The notes below the pieces were generated by a model. It saw only the letters and a list, made by a program, of their open reading frames with translations. It did not search any database and was not told where the DNA came from. 64,000 bases of DNA from Candidatus Limosilactobacillus merdigallinarum (lineage in GTDB: Bacteria; Bacillota; Bacilli; Lactobacillales; Lactobacillaceae). Made by a program: the position numbers and the translations under genes. This document shows, in pieces, positions 28,769 to 37,675 of this stretch (position 1 is its first letter; every line of letters starts with the position of its first letter). The stretch spans positions 50,826-114,825 of the forward strand of contig DXFH01000013.1 in assembly GCA_019114515.1 (NCBI GenBank), in the 5' to 3' direction.

Positions 28769-29065
28769 ATGCAGCTGATTTTTGCAGATGAAAAGCTAAC
28801 TGTTAACTCTGAGCGTGGTCAGTGGATTGGCGATATTGCCTGCCCAATGATCGACACTAAGTTGAAAAAAGTCGTTGTTGAACGGGTCTTTGTCGTCCCC
28901 GAATATCGCGGTCATGGCATTGCGGCTCAACTGATGCAGACACTGGTGGATCATGCTCGTGAAGAACATTGGCAATTGGAGATCATGTGTCCCTATGCTA
29001 AAAAGTGGTTTCAACTGCATACAGAAGCGCAGGACGTTCTTTTTAAAGCCCATCATAACGAGTAA
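28769..29065 (+). CDS. GNAT-like N-acetyltransferase, short (YjdJ-type)
   Basis: 98 aa. The acetyl-CoA-binding segment VERVFVVPEYRGHGIAAQLMQ, then CPYAKKWF near the end, matches the small GNAT-like subfamily. Substrate unknown. AAAGGAG precedes the ATG. The 15-bp gap to rpiA suggests co-transcription. Confidence 0.85.
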   Translation: MQLIFADEKLTVNSERGQWIGDIACPMIDTKLKKVVVERVFVVPEYRGHGIAAQLMQTLVDHAREEHWQLEIMCPYAKKWFQLHTEAQDVLFKAHHNE

Positions 29066-29080
29066 CAGGAGGGTTATTTC

Positions 29081-29764
29081 ATGGACCAAAACGAATTAAA
29101 GGCACAAGTTGGTGCTGAAGCGGTTAAATACATTCAGGATGGCATGATTGTTGGCCTGGGTACAGGTTCCACAGTTCGCTACATGGTGGATGCCCTGGGA
29201 AAGCGGGTCCACGACGAAGGCTTAAACATTGTGGGGGTAACTACTTCTACGCGGACTACTAAGCAGGCCGAATCACTGGGAATTACGATCAAAGATATTG
29301 ACGATGTTGACCACATTGACTTATGTATCGATGGTGCCGACCAAGTAGACGATGACTTCAACGGCATTAAGGGTGGCGGTGGCGCCCTGCTCTGGGAAAA
29401 AATCGTTAACAACGCTTCAGTAAAGAAGATTTGGATCGTCGACCAGTCTAAGCTTTGCCACCGGATTGGTGCTTTTGGTGTCCCTGTGGAAGTCATTCCT
29501 TTCGGTGCTCAGCATGTCTTCAACCGCTTTGAAAAGAAGGGTTATCACCCACAATGGCGATTAAATGACGATGGCTCAAAGTACCGGACTGACGAAAAGA
29601 ACTTTATCATCGACTTAAAGGTTGGTGAAATTGCTGACCCCCACGCATTAGCTGAAGACCTAATTCACACGGTCGGTGTAGTGGAACACGGTCTCTTCTT
29701 AAACCGTGTTGATAAAGTCATTGTTGGTCGCGATAATGGGTCAGAAGTTTTAGACGCTAAGTAA
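29081..29764 (+). CDS. rpiA: Ribose-5-phosphate isomerase A
   Basis: 227 aa. Interconverts ribose-5-P and ribulose-5-P in the pentose phosphate pathway. Conserved [25 protein letters not shown] and [11 protein letters not shown] motifs are all present. AGGAGG ribosome-binding site. Confidence 0.97.
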   Translation: MDQNELKAQVGAEAVKYIQDGMIVGLGTGSTVRYMVDALGKRVHDEGLNIVGVTTSTRTTKQAESLGITIKDIDDVDHIDLCIDGADQVDDDFNGIKGGGGALLWEKIVNNASVKKIWIVDQSKLCHRIGAFGVPVEVIPFGAQHVFNRFEKKGYHPQWRLNDDGSKYRTDEKNFIIDLKVGEIADPHALAEDLIHTVGVVEHGLFLNRVDKVIVGRDNGSEVLDAK

Positions 29765-29824
29765 ATTATCCATCCATCCATTTTATCTTTGGACAAGGCT
29801 AGTCACAATTAAATATGTTTTAAT

Positions 29825-29855
29825 AAGGTTGGGAATGTACCCAACCTTTTTTATT
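29825..29855 (+). terminator. Terminator of rpiA
   Basis: aaggttggg / cccaacctt stem (9 bp, 6-nt loop) followed by TTTTTATTG; it ends only 5 bp before the next ribosome-binding site. Confidence 0.85.
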
Positions 29856-29868
29856 GAGGAGGATCATT

Positions 29869-30483
29869 ATGGACGCAAATACACAAAAAATGATCGACGG
29901 CTTGCCTTATGAAGCTGGTTCCGCCGAATTGACTAAGCTAATGCAAAAATCACATACGCTCTGTGCGCAATACAACCAGCTCACCGACGACCATGAGCCA
30001 AAGCGTGAAGAAATCTTGAAACAGTTAATTCCACATCAAGGTAAAGGCTGTTATATGCAGGGCCCGATTCATTTTGACTACGGTGTCTTCACCCATTTAG
30101 GCCAGAATTTCTATTCTAATTACAATTTCACTGTGCTGGACTGCGGTCCGGTAACGATCGGTGACAATGTAATGTGTGGGCCAGGTGTTACCATTGCTAA
30201 CGCGATGCATCCCCTGAAATGGCAGCAGCGCAATCCACGTACACAAAAGGATGGTCAGTTCACCACGGTAGAATTTTCTAAACCGGTGGTGATTGGCAAC
30301 AACTGTTGGCTAGCCAGCAATGTCACTGTTTGTCCCGGTGTCCACATTGGTAACGGCTGCGTGATTGCCGCTGGAGCCGTTGTCACTCATGATATTCCGG
30401 ATAATTCTTTAGCGGCAGGAGTACCCGCAAAGGTGCTGCGTAATATTACTGATGCCGATCGGCTCAATAATTATCCTTATTAA
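29869..30483 (+). CDS. Sugar O-acetyltransferase (maltose/galactoside acetyltransferase family)
   Basis: 204 aa. Left-handed beta-helix transferase: N-terminal Mac domain (MIDGLPYEAGSAELTKLMQK), hexapeptide repeats and the catalytic His in NAMHPLKW. C-terminus VIAAGAVVTHDIPDNSLAAGVPAK is typical. Uses acetyl-CoA to acetylate sugars, perhaps for detoxification. Start ATG 29869 after GAGGAGG. The open frame extends 15 nt upstream to a TTG that lies in the ribosome-binding site and is not used. Confidence 0.9.
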   Translation: MDANTQKMIDGLPYEAGSAELTKLMQKSHTLCAQYNQLTDDHEPKREEILKQLIPHQGKGCYMQGPIHFDYGVFTHLGQNFYSNYNFTVLDCGPVTIGDNVMCGPGVTIANAMHPLKWQQRNPRTQKDGQFTTVEFSKPVVIGNNCWLASNVTVCPGVHIGNGCVIAAGAVVTHDIPDNSLAAGVPAKVLRNITDADRLNNYPY

Positions 30484-30494
30484 CCGTTTTCAGC

Positions 30495-30500
30495 TATAAT
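30495..30500 (+). promoter_or_regulatory. Isolated TATAAT hexamer upstream of structured RNA copy A
   Basis: A perfect -10 hexamer with only a weak -35 (TTATCC at 30471-30476, 18-bp spacing). A transcript from here could carry RNA copy A and the pepC gene. Confidence 0.35.
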
Positions 30501-30630
30501 GTTCTTTAACTAAGGCTTGAATTAGTTATTTAACATACTAGCTGTGGTAGTTGTTTGCATAGTATCCGTGAACGAATCACAGTAACAGTATTTAGTAAAC
30601 AAGCAAATCGATACAGACTGCTATTTTAAA

Positions 30631-30768
30631 CTTGTACATGCTCGGCGGTCTCAGTAGCGAAATTCGACTTAGCGAGTTATCGCTTAGTCGAAGCATCAGT
30701 TTGAAGACCGGCGCAGACGGGCTTCAAATGATGGCCGCTACGATCCAGACCGCAAAGAGCAAAACAAG
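30631..30768 (+). ncRNA. Structured RNA candidate, copy A (paired with copy B at 36.6 kb)
   Basis: Outer pairing cttgt/acaag and gctc/gagc; P1 gcggtct (30645-30651) / agaccgc (30747-30753); internal loop CA / GATCC; P2 gtagcg (30654-30659) / cgctac (30736-30741); P3 hairpin 30664-30691 (12 bp, GTTA loop); P4 catca-g-tttgaag / cttcaaa-tgatg (30694-30733) with a 15-nt loop. Copy B folds the same way with different stem sequences and the same loop bases. The strand is not certain; plus is favoured by a promoter before copy B. Between the acetyltransferase gene and pepC there is no ORF with a ribosome-binding site. Confidence 0.65.
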
Positions 30769-30835
30769 TTTGATTACTACAAAATTGGCTTTTCAAGCTT
30801 CAGTTACGCAATTAGTTTATGAGGAGTGATTTAAT

Positions 30836-32173
30836 TTGACTTTTGCTATTAGTCAACACGACATTAATAAATTTGCTGAAGATTACCATCACCGTCCAGA
30901 AGCCAGCGTCATTGAAAACGCAGTGACGAAAAACGGCGTTAAAGCAGCTAGTTTTAACTGGCATTCTATCGCTGACAATGATCCCCATTTCTCTATCGAA
31001 TTAAATACCGGCGATGTGACCGACCAGAAGCAGTCAGGCCGTTGCTGGCTCTTTGCCGCTTTGAACACCATGCGGCATGAAATTCAGCAGAAGTTTAACC
31101 TGCCAGATAACTTCCAGATTTCACAATCCTACCAATTCTTTTGGGACAAGTTTGAAAAAGCCAACTACTTCTATGAAAACGTACTGAAGACTGCTGACTT
31201 AGATCACGATGACCGTCGTGTTGCCTGGCTAATGGAAACTCCTCAAGGCGATGGTGGCCAATGGGATATGCTGTGTGCTTTAATCGAAAAGTACGGGGTA
31301 ATACCACAATCTGCTATGCCGGAATCATTTAACTCCAACCGTTCTGATGGCATTAATGACGTGTTGAACAACCAACTCCGTCACGACGCTATTATCTTAC
31401 GGAATTTAGCGCAAAATAATGCAAGTGAAACACAGATGAATGATACTAGAAAGTCCATGCTGAACAACATTTACCGGATGCTGTCATACGCGTTTGGCGA
31501 ACCAGTGCAGAACTTCGATTTCGAATACCGCACCAAGAAGGACAAAGAGTACCATCGTGATGCCAACTTGACCCCACAAGAGTTCTTCAAGAAGTACGTT
31601 GGCTGGAACCTTGACGACTATGTTTCTATTATCAATGCGCCAACGGATGACAAGGAATATGGCAAAACTTACACCATTGATATGCTGGGTAACGTTGTCG
31701 GTGGTCGTCAAGTTAAGCACTTGAACCTATCTATGGCTGACTTTAAGGACTTAGCCATCAAGCAGTTGAAAGCTGGTGAAAGTGTTTGGTTCGGTTCCGA
31801 CGTAATCAAGTACTCCGAAACCAAGCAAGGGATCATGGCGCTAAACACCTATGACTACTCTGCCCTCTTTGATACTGACTTAGATATGACCAAGGCGCAG
31901 GCACTAGACTATGGTGAAAGTATGATGGACCACGCAATGGTTTTGACTGGTGTTGACTTAGTTAACGGCAAGCCAACCAAGTGGAAGGTCGAAAACTCAT
32001 GGGGCCCAAAGGTCGGCACCAAGGGTTACTTTGTCATGAGCGACGCTTGGATGGATAAGTACTGCTACCAAGTCGTTATTAACCAAAAGTACCTGTCTGA
32101 TGAACAAAAGAAGCAAGAAGCACAAGAACCAATCGTGCTGAAGCCATGGGATCCAATGGGAACATTGGCCTAA
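30836..32173 (+). CDS. pepC: C1-family aminopeptidase (bleomycin-hydrolase type)
   Basis: 445 aa cysteine aminopeptidase that trims peptides imported during growth on protein. Catalytic residues are seen in QSGRCWLFA (Cys), MMDHAMVLTG (His) and VENSWG (Asn). The start is a TTG at 30836 following GAGGAG at the right distance; no in-frame ATG lies nearby. Its leader contains RNA copy A ending about 70 bp upstream. Confidence 0.95.
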   Translation: MTFAISQHDINKFAEDYHHRPEASVIENAVTKNGVKAASFNWHSIADNDPHFSIELNTGDVTDQKQSGRCWLFAALNTMRHEIQQKFNLPDNFQISQSYQFFWDKFEKANYFYENVLKTADLDHDDRRVAWLMETPQGDGGQWDMLCALIEKYGVIPQSAMPESFNSNRSDGINDVLNNQLRHDAIILRNLAQNNASETQMNDTRKSMLNNIYRMLSYAFGEPVQNFDFEYRTKKDKEYHRDANLTPQEFFKKYVGWNLDDYVSIINAPTDDKEYGKTYTIDMLGNVVGGRQVKHLNLSMADFKDLAIKQLKAGESVWFGSDVIKYSETKQGIMALNTYDYSALFDTDLDMTKAQALDYGESMMDHAMVLTGVDLVNGKPTKWKVENSWGPKVGTKGYFVMSDAWMDKYCYQVVINQKYLSDEQKKQEAQEPIVLKPWDPMGTLA

Positions 32174-32193
32174 TTGCAATCAGTTAATATAGA

Positions 32194-32236
32194 TACAAAA
32201 ACGCGGATGTTCTTATGGAGCATCCGCGTTTTTGTA
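32194..32236. terminator. Bidirectional terminator between pepC and pepN
   Basis: 16-bp perfect stem (32194-32209 / 32221-32236) with flanking A- and T-rich sequence on both strands; serves the convergent pepC and pepN genes. Confidence 0.92.
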
Positions 32237-32254
32237 TATTCAATTTAATTTAAA

Positions 32255-34783
32255 TTAGTGAACCAGTTTGGCAACGGCACTATTAACAGCATCCTTTTCG
32301 CTATCAATCAGCTTTGCCCGGCCAGCAATAATCCGGATATCCATCTTAATATCACGACCTAAGCCTGGCACACTTTCCTTTGGGCCGAAGAAGTCTTTGT
32401 ATTCGTTCAACTCTGCCGTGGTGTAGAAAGCACTAGCTGTGTCATTGATGAAGCGGCTAAATTCCATGTCGCCACCGAGGTGTTCCCAAAGCCAGTCCCA
32501 CTGATCACGGAACCATTCCCAAGCAATTGGCTTAGCAACTGGGTTGTCCAGAATGAAGTGGTACCAGTAACGAATGTCTTGTGGCTTGATAACATCCGTC
32601 TGTTCAAAGTGGTCAATGACCTGCTTGATCAAATCTGGATCCTGTGCCTGACACATTGCATTAGCCAGGTCCATCTTGAATGCTGGATCAGTGGATTCTT
32701 GATACAACTTCAGCATCTTTTGCAGTAAGTCAGTGTTGCCATAATGTTCCATCTCGTTATCCAATACTAATGGACGAATAGCAGCTGAAAGACCGCTCAA
32801 GTTATCTGCATTGTCAACAAAAAGCTGGTGAACAGTCTTTTTGGCATCCGCATTCTGCGCATACAATGCTGCCCGCAGAACGTAAGGACGCGTCAACTGA
32901 TCATCATTGCCCTCGTCATCCTTAACGGTCCAGCCTAAACGAGCTGCCTGCTTTTCACTCAATTGGGCAAATAACTGACGGAGGTTAGCACTCGTTTGCC
33001 CTTCTGGATCAACAAAATTCTTCAGACTGTTAGCAATTTGGTAGAGGCCTGAGTTAACTATGTAGGACTTGCTCTGAGCGAATTGTGGCAACAAGGCAAC
33101 CAGACTAGCATAATTTGTCTGTCCGCCTTCCGCCAACAAATGCAGATCTTGCAGCAATTGCAGCTGGGCAATGTTGTCCAAGTCATCTTTATGAGCCATA
33201 ATGTCGTCCAACAGCGTCTGGTCGTACTTAACGATAAAGTGCGAGTTGTTGCCCACATTCAAGCGGAATGGCTTATCATTTTGCTTTCGTAATCCTTGAT
33301 AGTCGCCAAGGTCTAAGTCGGCATCCTTCATGATCGTTGGCGCAGCGTCATAGTTAGCGTTCAACGGAATCTGCCACAGATGGCCCTTATCTTCATGTTC
33401 ACCAATGAAGAACTGCTGCTGGTGCAACTTCAGGTGACCATTTTCAACCTTGGCAGTAACAACTGGGAAGCCTGGTTGGTTCAGCCATGAGTGCATGATG
33501 GCACCAATGTCCATACCAGAAGCCTGGCTTAAAGCATCCCACAGGTCGTCACCCTTAGCGTTGTGGTACTTATGAGCGTCGAAGTACAGTTTCAAGCCCT
33601 TACGCAGGTTGTCGTCGCCCAGTAATGAACGAACCATAACCAGCATCCGGGATCCCTTAGCATAGACGATTGCAGAGTCAAAGATGGAACTGATGTCGGC
33701 TGGGTCTTCTACTTCAACGTGAACGGATTGAACGCCATCAATGGCATCACGCTGCAGAGCCATTGGTACTTCAGAAGTCTGGAAAGTCTCCCAAATGTTC
33801 CAGCTTGGCTCCAAGTGGTCCACACACAGGTATTCCATCATGTTTGCAAAGCTTTCGTTCAACCACAGGTCGTCCCACCAGTTCATGGTTACTAAGTCAC
33901 CGAACCATTGGTGAGCTAATTCGTGGGTAACTGTCGTGGCAACGTGTTGCTTCTGTGGCAATGTAGCGTTGTCTGGATCCAACAGCATGTATGATTCACG
34001 GTAAGTTACCAAGCCCCAGTTTTCCATGGCACCAGCAGAGAAGTCTGGTAATGCGAGCTGGTATGAATGCGGCAGTGGGTATGGCGTCTGGTAGAAGTCT
34101 TCGTAGAACTCAATTGCCCGCTTGGCGATGTCTAATGCCAAGGTAAGTTCCTTTTCCTTGTGCGCCTTGGTAGCAAAGACGCCGATTTCAACACCACTCT
34201 TGGTCTTTGTCAATTGATTCTGCATGTCACCAAAGGCAAAGGCAACCAGGTAAGGTGAAATCCGCAGCGTCTGCTGGAAGTAGTGCACACCATTTTCTTC
34301 ATGGTCTTCTGGCATGTTGGCAATAATCGTTTCGCCTGGATTTTCGTCAAACTTAATGGCCATATCAAAAGTTGCCTTGGCAGCTGGTTCGTCAATTACT
34401 GGAAAGGCTTGCCGTGCAAAGGTCGTTTCAAATTGTGTGCCGATCAGTTCCTGCTTCTGGCCATTCAACTGGTAGTATGACGGGTAAATCCCCATCATCG
34501 TGTCAGTCAGATCAGTATGATAGTCAATCACAACCTTAGTATCACCGTCGGCAGGCAAAGTGATATCAACCTTTTCGTTTTCATCATCAACAGTGAACGG
34601 TACGGGTTGGTTGTCTACTTGTACGCTATCGATCTTCAGGAACTTTTGGTTAATCGCGATCTGCTGTTGGTTAGCGTGACCCGTCATGGTTACCTTACCC
34701 ACAATGGTCTTCTTTTGCCGGTTAATATCGACATAAATTGAATAGTTCTGCGGAACAAAGTCATCTAACAGTCGTTTGCTCAT
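32255..34783 (-). CDS. pepN: Aminopeptidase N (M1 family)
   Basis: 842 aa zinc aminopeptidase of broad specificity. GAMENWG exopeptidase motif and HELAHQWFGDL plus the downstream NESFAN Glu (HExxH-x18-E) are intact. Start ATG 34783 after AAGGAGG; longer in-frame starts lie in the preceding gene. Last gene of the phosphoglycerate mutase-hydrolase-pepN operon. Confidence 0.97.
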   Translation of the reverse strand: MSKRLLDDFVPQNYSIYVDINRQKKTIVGKVTMTGHANQQQIAINQKFLKIDSVQVDNQPVPFTVDDENEKVDITLPADGDTKVVIDYHTDLTDTMMGIYPSYYQLNGQKQELIGTQFETTFARQAFPVIDEPAAKATFDMAIKFDENPGETIIANMPEDHEENGVHYFQQTLRISPYLVAFAFGDMQNQLTKTKSGVEIGVFATKAHKEKELTLALDIAKRAIEFYEDFYQTPYPLPHSYQLALPDFSAGAMENWGLVTYRESYMLLDPDNATLPQKQHVATTVTHELAHQWFGDLVTMNWWDDLWLNESFANMMEYLCVDHLEPSWNIWETFQTSEVPMALQRDAIDGVQSVHVEVEDPADISSIFDSAIVYAKGSRMLVMVRSLLGDDNLRKGLKLYFDAHKYHNAKGDDLWDALSQASGMDIGAIMHSWLNQPGFPVVTAKVENGHLKLHQQQFFIGEHEDKGHLWQIPLNANYDAAPTIMKDADLDLGDYQGLRKQNDKPFRLNVGNNSHFIVKYDQTLLDDIMAHKDDLDNIAQLQLLQDLHLLAEGGQTNYASLVALLPQFAQSKSYIVNSGLYQIANSLKNFVDPEGQTSANLRQLFAQLSEKQAARLGWTVKDDEGNDDQLTRPYVLRAALYAQNADAKKTVHQLFVDNADNLSGLSAAIRPLVLDNEMEHYGNTDLLQKMLKLYQESTDPAFKMDLANAMCQAQDPDLIKQVIDHFEQTDVIKPQDIRYWYHFILDNPVAKPIAWEWFRDQWDWLWEHLGGDMEFSRFINDTASAFYTTAELNEYKDFFGPKESVPGLGRDIKMDIRIIAGRAKLIDSEKDAVNSAVAKLVH

Positions 34784-34784
34784 A

Positions 34785-35687
34785 TTAATCCTCCTTATCA
34801 TCGGCATCGTCCGGGTGAACGACCCCATCTAAAAACTGCCGCACGATCTTGTAAATCTGCGGACTCCAGAAGTCACGCTCGTGGTTGGCGCCCTTAACCC
34901 GGTAGGCTTCCACGTTGGCGTGAGCGGCCTGCAGTCGATCATACATCTTCGTCATCTGGTCATACGCAACGACCTCATCACTATCACCATGTAGCAATAG
35001 GAATGGCGGGTATTGTTGACTATCTTGAACGTGCGTTAACGGGCTCATTTCCTGCTTAATGGCTGGCCACTTTTGCGGGTCATCACCAAAGAGGCAGATC
35101 TGCAAGATGTCTGCGCCAGGGATGTTTTCCGCATGTTCAAAGGTTTCTTCTACGTCTGTCGGGCCAAAGCAGCTGACCACCGCACTGACCGTGTCCGATT
35201 GATCAGTGTAGCTATCGCTTTCGTAACGCGGATCATTAATGGTTAATCCCGTTAGCAAGGCCGCATTAGCACCAGATGATGTTCCCCACACAACCACACG
35301 CTTAGAATCAATGCAGTACTCATCCGCATGCTTGCGCAGGAAGCGGATAGCCGTCTTCACATCTTCTAAAAATGCCGGGAACGGATGGCCATCCAGTGAA
35401 TTGCGGTGCTGAACCGTGGCAACCACATAGCCATAGTGGACAAATTGAACCAATTCGGGAATTTGCTCACCCATCGTTGGCCTTCGCCATGATGATCCCT
35501 GAACGAACACAATTAACGGTCGTGGATCCGGTTTAGGTACCGACTTTAGGTAGCCGACCCGCTGTGCCCACGGCGCCAACACGTCCATCTTTAAAGCTTC
35601 ACCATCTTCAGCTGCATAAATGATATTTTCAATCAGCCGCACTTGGCCTGCCATCATGGGGTTGTTATCGATCTCATGAATTGCCAT
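34785..35687 (-). CDS. Alpha/beta hydrolase (esterase/peptidase-like)
   Basis: 300 aa. Ser nucleophile elbow GTSSGA, Asp in LHGDSDEVVAYDQ and His in KGANHERDFW give a full triad; the oxyanion region is FVQGSSW. Likely an intracellular esterase, with no signal peptide. Its stop codon ends one base before the pepN ATG, and its ATG lies 14 bp inside the upstream mutase gene, so translation is coupled. Confidence 0.88.
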   Translation of the reverse strand: MAIHEIDNNPMMAGQVRLIENIIYAAEDGEALKMDVLAPWAQRVGYLKSVPKPDPRPLIVFVQGSSWRRPTMGEQIPELVQFVHYGYVVATVQHRNSLDGHPFPAFLEDVKTAIRFLRKHADEYCIDSKRVVVWGTSSGANAALLTGLTINDPRYESDSYTDQSDTVSAVVSCFGPTDVEETFEHAENIPGADILQICLFGDDPQKWPAIKQEMSPLTHVQDSQQYPPFLLLHGDSDEVVAYDQMTKMYDRLQAAHANVEAYRVKGANHERDFWSPQIYKIVRQFLDGVVHPDDADDKED

Positions 35688-36369
35688 TTAGTTCACCATC
35701 CCTGATTATTTCCTTCTTGATCAGGTGCAGATGGTCATCGACATGATAGACGATTGGCTGGCCATTCGGTACCTCGACCTTGTCAATCGCATCATCCGGG
35801 ACCTGTTCAATGTATTTGACTAACGCACGTAGGGTACTGCCGTGAGCAACAATCAATTGGTTGTGATTATCCAGCAGCCGCGGCGCAATGTGATCCTGCC
35901 AGTAAGGCAAAATGCGTTCTAGCGTCATCTTCAGATTCTCACTCAACGGTTCCTTGACTCCCAAGCGGTCGTAACGACGCTCATGTTGCCGTTCTTTTAG
36001 CTGTGGTGGCATTTCTGTGTACCCCCGTCGCCAACGGTGTAACGTTGCCTCGCCGACTTTCTTGCCAACGGCCGCTTTGTTTAAGCCGCTCAATGCACCA
36101 TAATGTCGTTCATTGAGACGCCATGTTTTGTGCATCGGAATGTACAGCTGGTCAATTGCTTCCAAAACAATGTTTGCTGTAATGATTGACCGTTGCATAT
36201 ATGACGTATATACGTCGCTAAAAACAAATCCACGTGCCTTAAGTTCTGCACCAACTTGCCGGCCTTGCGCGATCCCCTTGGCTGTTAACGGTGAATCACT
36301 CCAGCCAGTAAAAACATTATCCAAATTGGCCTGACTCTGTCCATGACGAACCATTACCAGAGTTGCCAT
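35674..36369 (-). CDS. 2,3-bisphosphoglycerate-dependent phosphoglycerate mutase-like protein
   Basis: 231 aa histidine phosphatase-fold protein. RHGQSQANLDNVFTGWSDSPL contains the catalytic His; NERHYGALSG and a second His in VAHGSTLRALVKYIE follow. The family usually has GNSLRAL here, so GST is a divergence and this may be a paralogue rather than the main glycolytic enzyme. Start ATG 36369 with a GGTGG-type site. Upstream lies RNA copy B. Confidence 0.85.
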   Translation of the reverse strand: MATLVMVRHGQSQANLDNVFTGWSDSPLTAKGIAQGRQVGAELKARGFVFSDVYTSYMQRSIITANIVLEAIDQLYIPMHKTWRLNERHYGALSGLNKAAVGKKVGEATLHRWRRGYTEMPPQLKERQHERRYDRLGVKEPLSENLKMTLERILPYWQDHIAPRLLDNHNQLIVAHGSTLRALVKYIEQVPDDAIDKVEVPNGQPIVYHVDDHLHLIKKEIIRDGELNGNS

Positions 36370-36497
36370 AATTTAGCCACCCCCAAGTTTGCTTAAGCAC
36401 CTTTTATTTTACACCCTTTTGATTGTTCTTTGAGAGTGATTGGACAGATCAGACGGATTGTTCGATTAAAAGTTTTTGATTATGTGGTCGTTATTTT

Positions 36498-36526
36498 TTG
36501 CATACACTCTTTTACGCTGTTAATAC
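36498..36526 (+). promoter_or_regulatory. Candidate promoter before structured RNA copy B
   Basis: TTGCAT (36498-36503) and TAATAC (36521-36526) are 17 bp apart; predicted start about 36533, roughly 22 nt before the RNA. No plus-strand protein gene follows, which supports a free-standing RNA. Confidence 0.5.
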
Positions 36527-36556
36527 GATGAAAAAAAGTATTTAAATGATTGTCCG

Positions 36557-36681
36557 GCTTGCACGATGGGGCTCAGCAGCGAGATTGCCGTTAGTGTGCT
36601 AACAATTACGACAAGACCAAGCTTTGAGACTATAGGCTCAAAGTTGTGTCCGCTGCGATCCAGCCCCAGAAGAGTGCAAGC
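36557..36681 (+). ncRNA. Structured RNA candidate, copy B
   Basis: Outer helix gcttgcac (36557-36564) / gtgcaagc (36674-36681); P1 tggggct (36567-36573) / agcccca (36662-36668); internal loop CA / GATCC identical to copy A; P2 gcagcg (36576-36581) / cgctgc (36651-36656); P3 gttag-tgtg-ctaac (36590-36603); P4 acaa (36611-36614) / ttgt (36644-36647) and ctttgag / ctcaaag with an 8-nt loop. P1 and P2 differ from copy A at four base pairs, all compensated. The region 36370-36706 holds nothing else recognisable. Confidence 0.65.
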
Positions 36682-36706
36682 TTATGTTTATTAACTTTTA
36701 CAAACA

Positions 36707-37675
36707 TTAATGAATTCGTCCGGGTTGAATAATAAAGCTGAACTGGTGGTCTGCTTCACCAGAAAAATGATACTGGGTGTCGACATCACTGCCTCAGCTA
36801 TCAATACCGCCAACGCCACGGACAGCTCCGGCAATTACCAATACTGAACGTCGTAATGGTGGCAGCTCTTCAATATGGGTAGCATTCTCCAATTCTTCAC
36901 TGGTATATGGCCAGAGGATGAAATTAAAGGGCTGTTCATCCGCTAACAAACTCAAGTAAAATGGCTTTTCGTCCTTGTCAGCGTTGTTCAACGTGGTGCT
37001 CCGGGTGGTCGTTAATAACTTGGTTTGCATATGTATTCCCATTTCTTGCGGCACCAAGTATGGGGTTAATGGCGTTCCTTGTACTTCGTAATGACCGCTT
37101 ATCCCACCGGCCATGCGATCGGGGTAAGTTTCGCCGGACAAGCCATCATAGGCAAAGCCATCCGCTACTGTCGGTGTAATCAACCGTAAGCCAAAGACCG
37201 GCAGTTCTGGCAATCCTTTACGACCGGCAAAATATGCCTGGACTTTAATTTGACCGTCAACCGTAACCGTGTACTTCACAATCGTTTGGGTAGCTGGGGT
37301 GGTTGCCGTTTGATAAGAGAAAGTAAAAGCAACCTCCCTGACCGTTTCATGGTTCGTATGATGATTGTTGTACGGAGCGGTTGGCAATTGATCAATGTGT
37401 TTACCATCGATTTCCAAATCAGTGTCAATCACCTTAGGGAACTGATCAGCCCCTAGCCACTGCGCACTACGGTAGGAGAAACCGTTCCCGCGATCATTAT
37501 CGGTAGTTGCCCGCCAATAAGTTGGGTAAATTGGTCGGTATAACCATTCTTTTCCGTCAACTTGCAGGGATTCCAGGCTGCCCGTCTCGTAGCTAAACTG
37601 GTAATGAAAATGTGCTCCGGTGAGGCCTAAAGTACCGTCACCATAAATAATTCGCATCGTGTCAGCACTGTCCAT
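36707..37675 (-). pseudogene. lacM: Beta-galactosidase small subunit LacM, interrupted by a stop
   Basis: The ATG at 37675 lies inside the 3' end of lacL, the overlap typical of lacLM. The reading is MDSADTMRIIYGDGTLGLTG and continues as the C-terminal domain of GH2 beta-galactosidase (WRATTDNDRGNGF). TGA at 36794-36796 follows GVGGIDS, where this family has Trp (DSWGSD); the same frame then continues GSDVDTQYHF to TAA at 36707. A single TGG to TGA change truncates the last 29 residues. With lacL also broken, the enzyme is almost certainly lost. Confidence 0.9.

Noticed and set aside
30631..36681. RNA copies A and B as riboswitches of the next gene
   Set aside because: Copy A precedes pepC on plus, but copy B in the same orientation precedes no gene, and known riboswitch core motifs (TPP, SAM, purine, yybP, THF) are absent.
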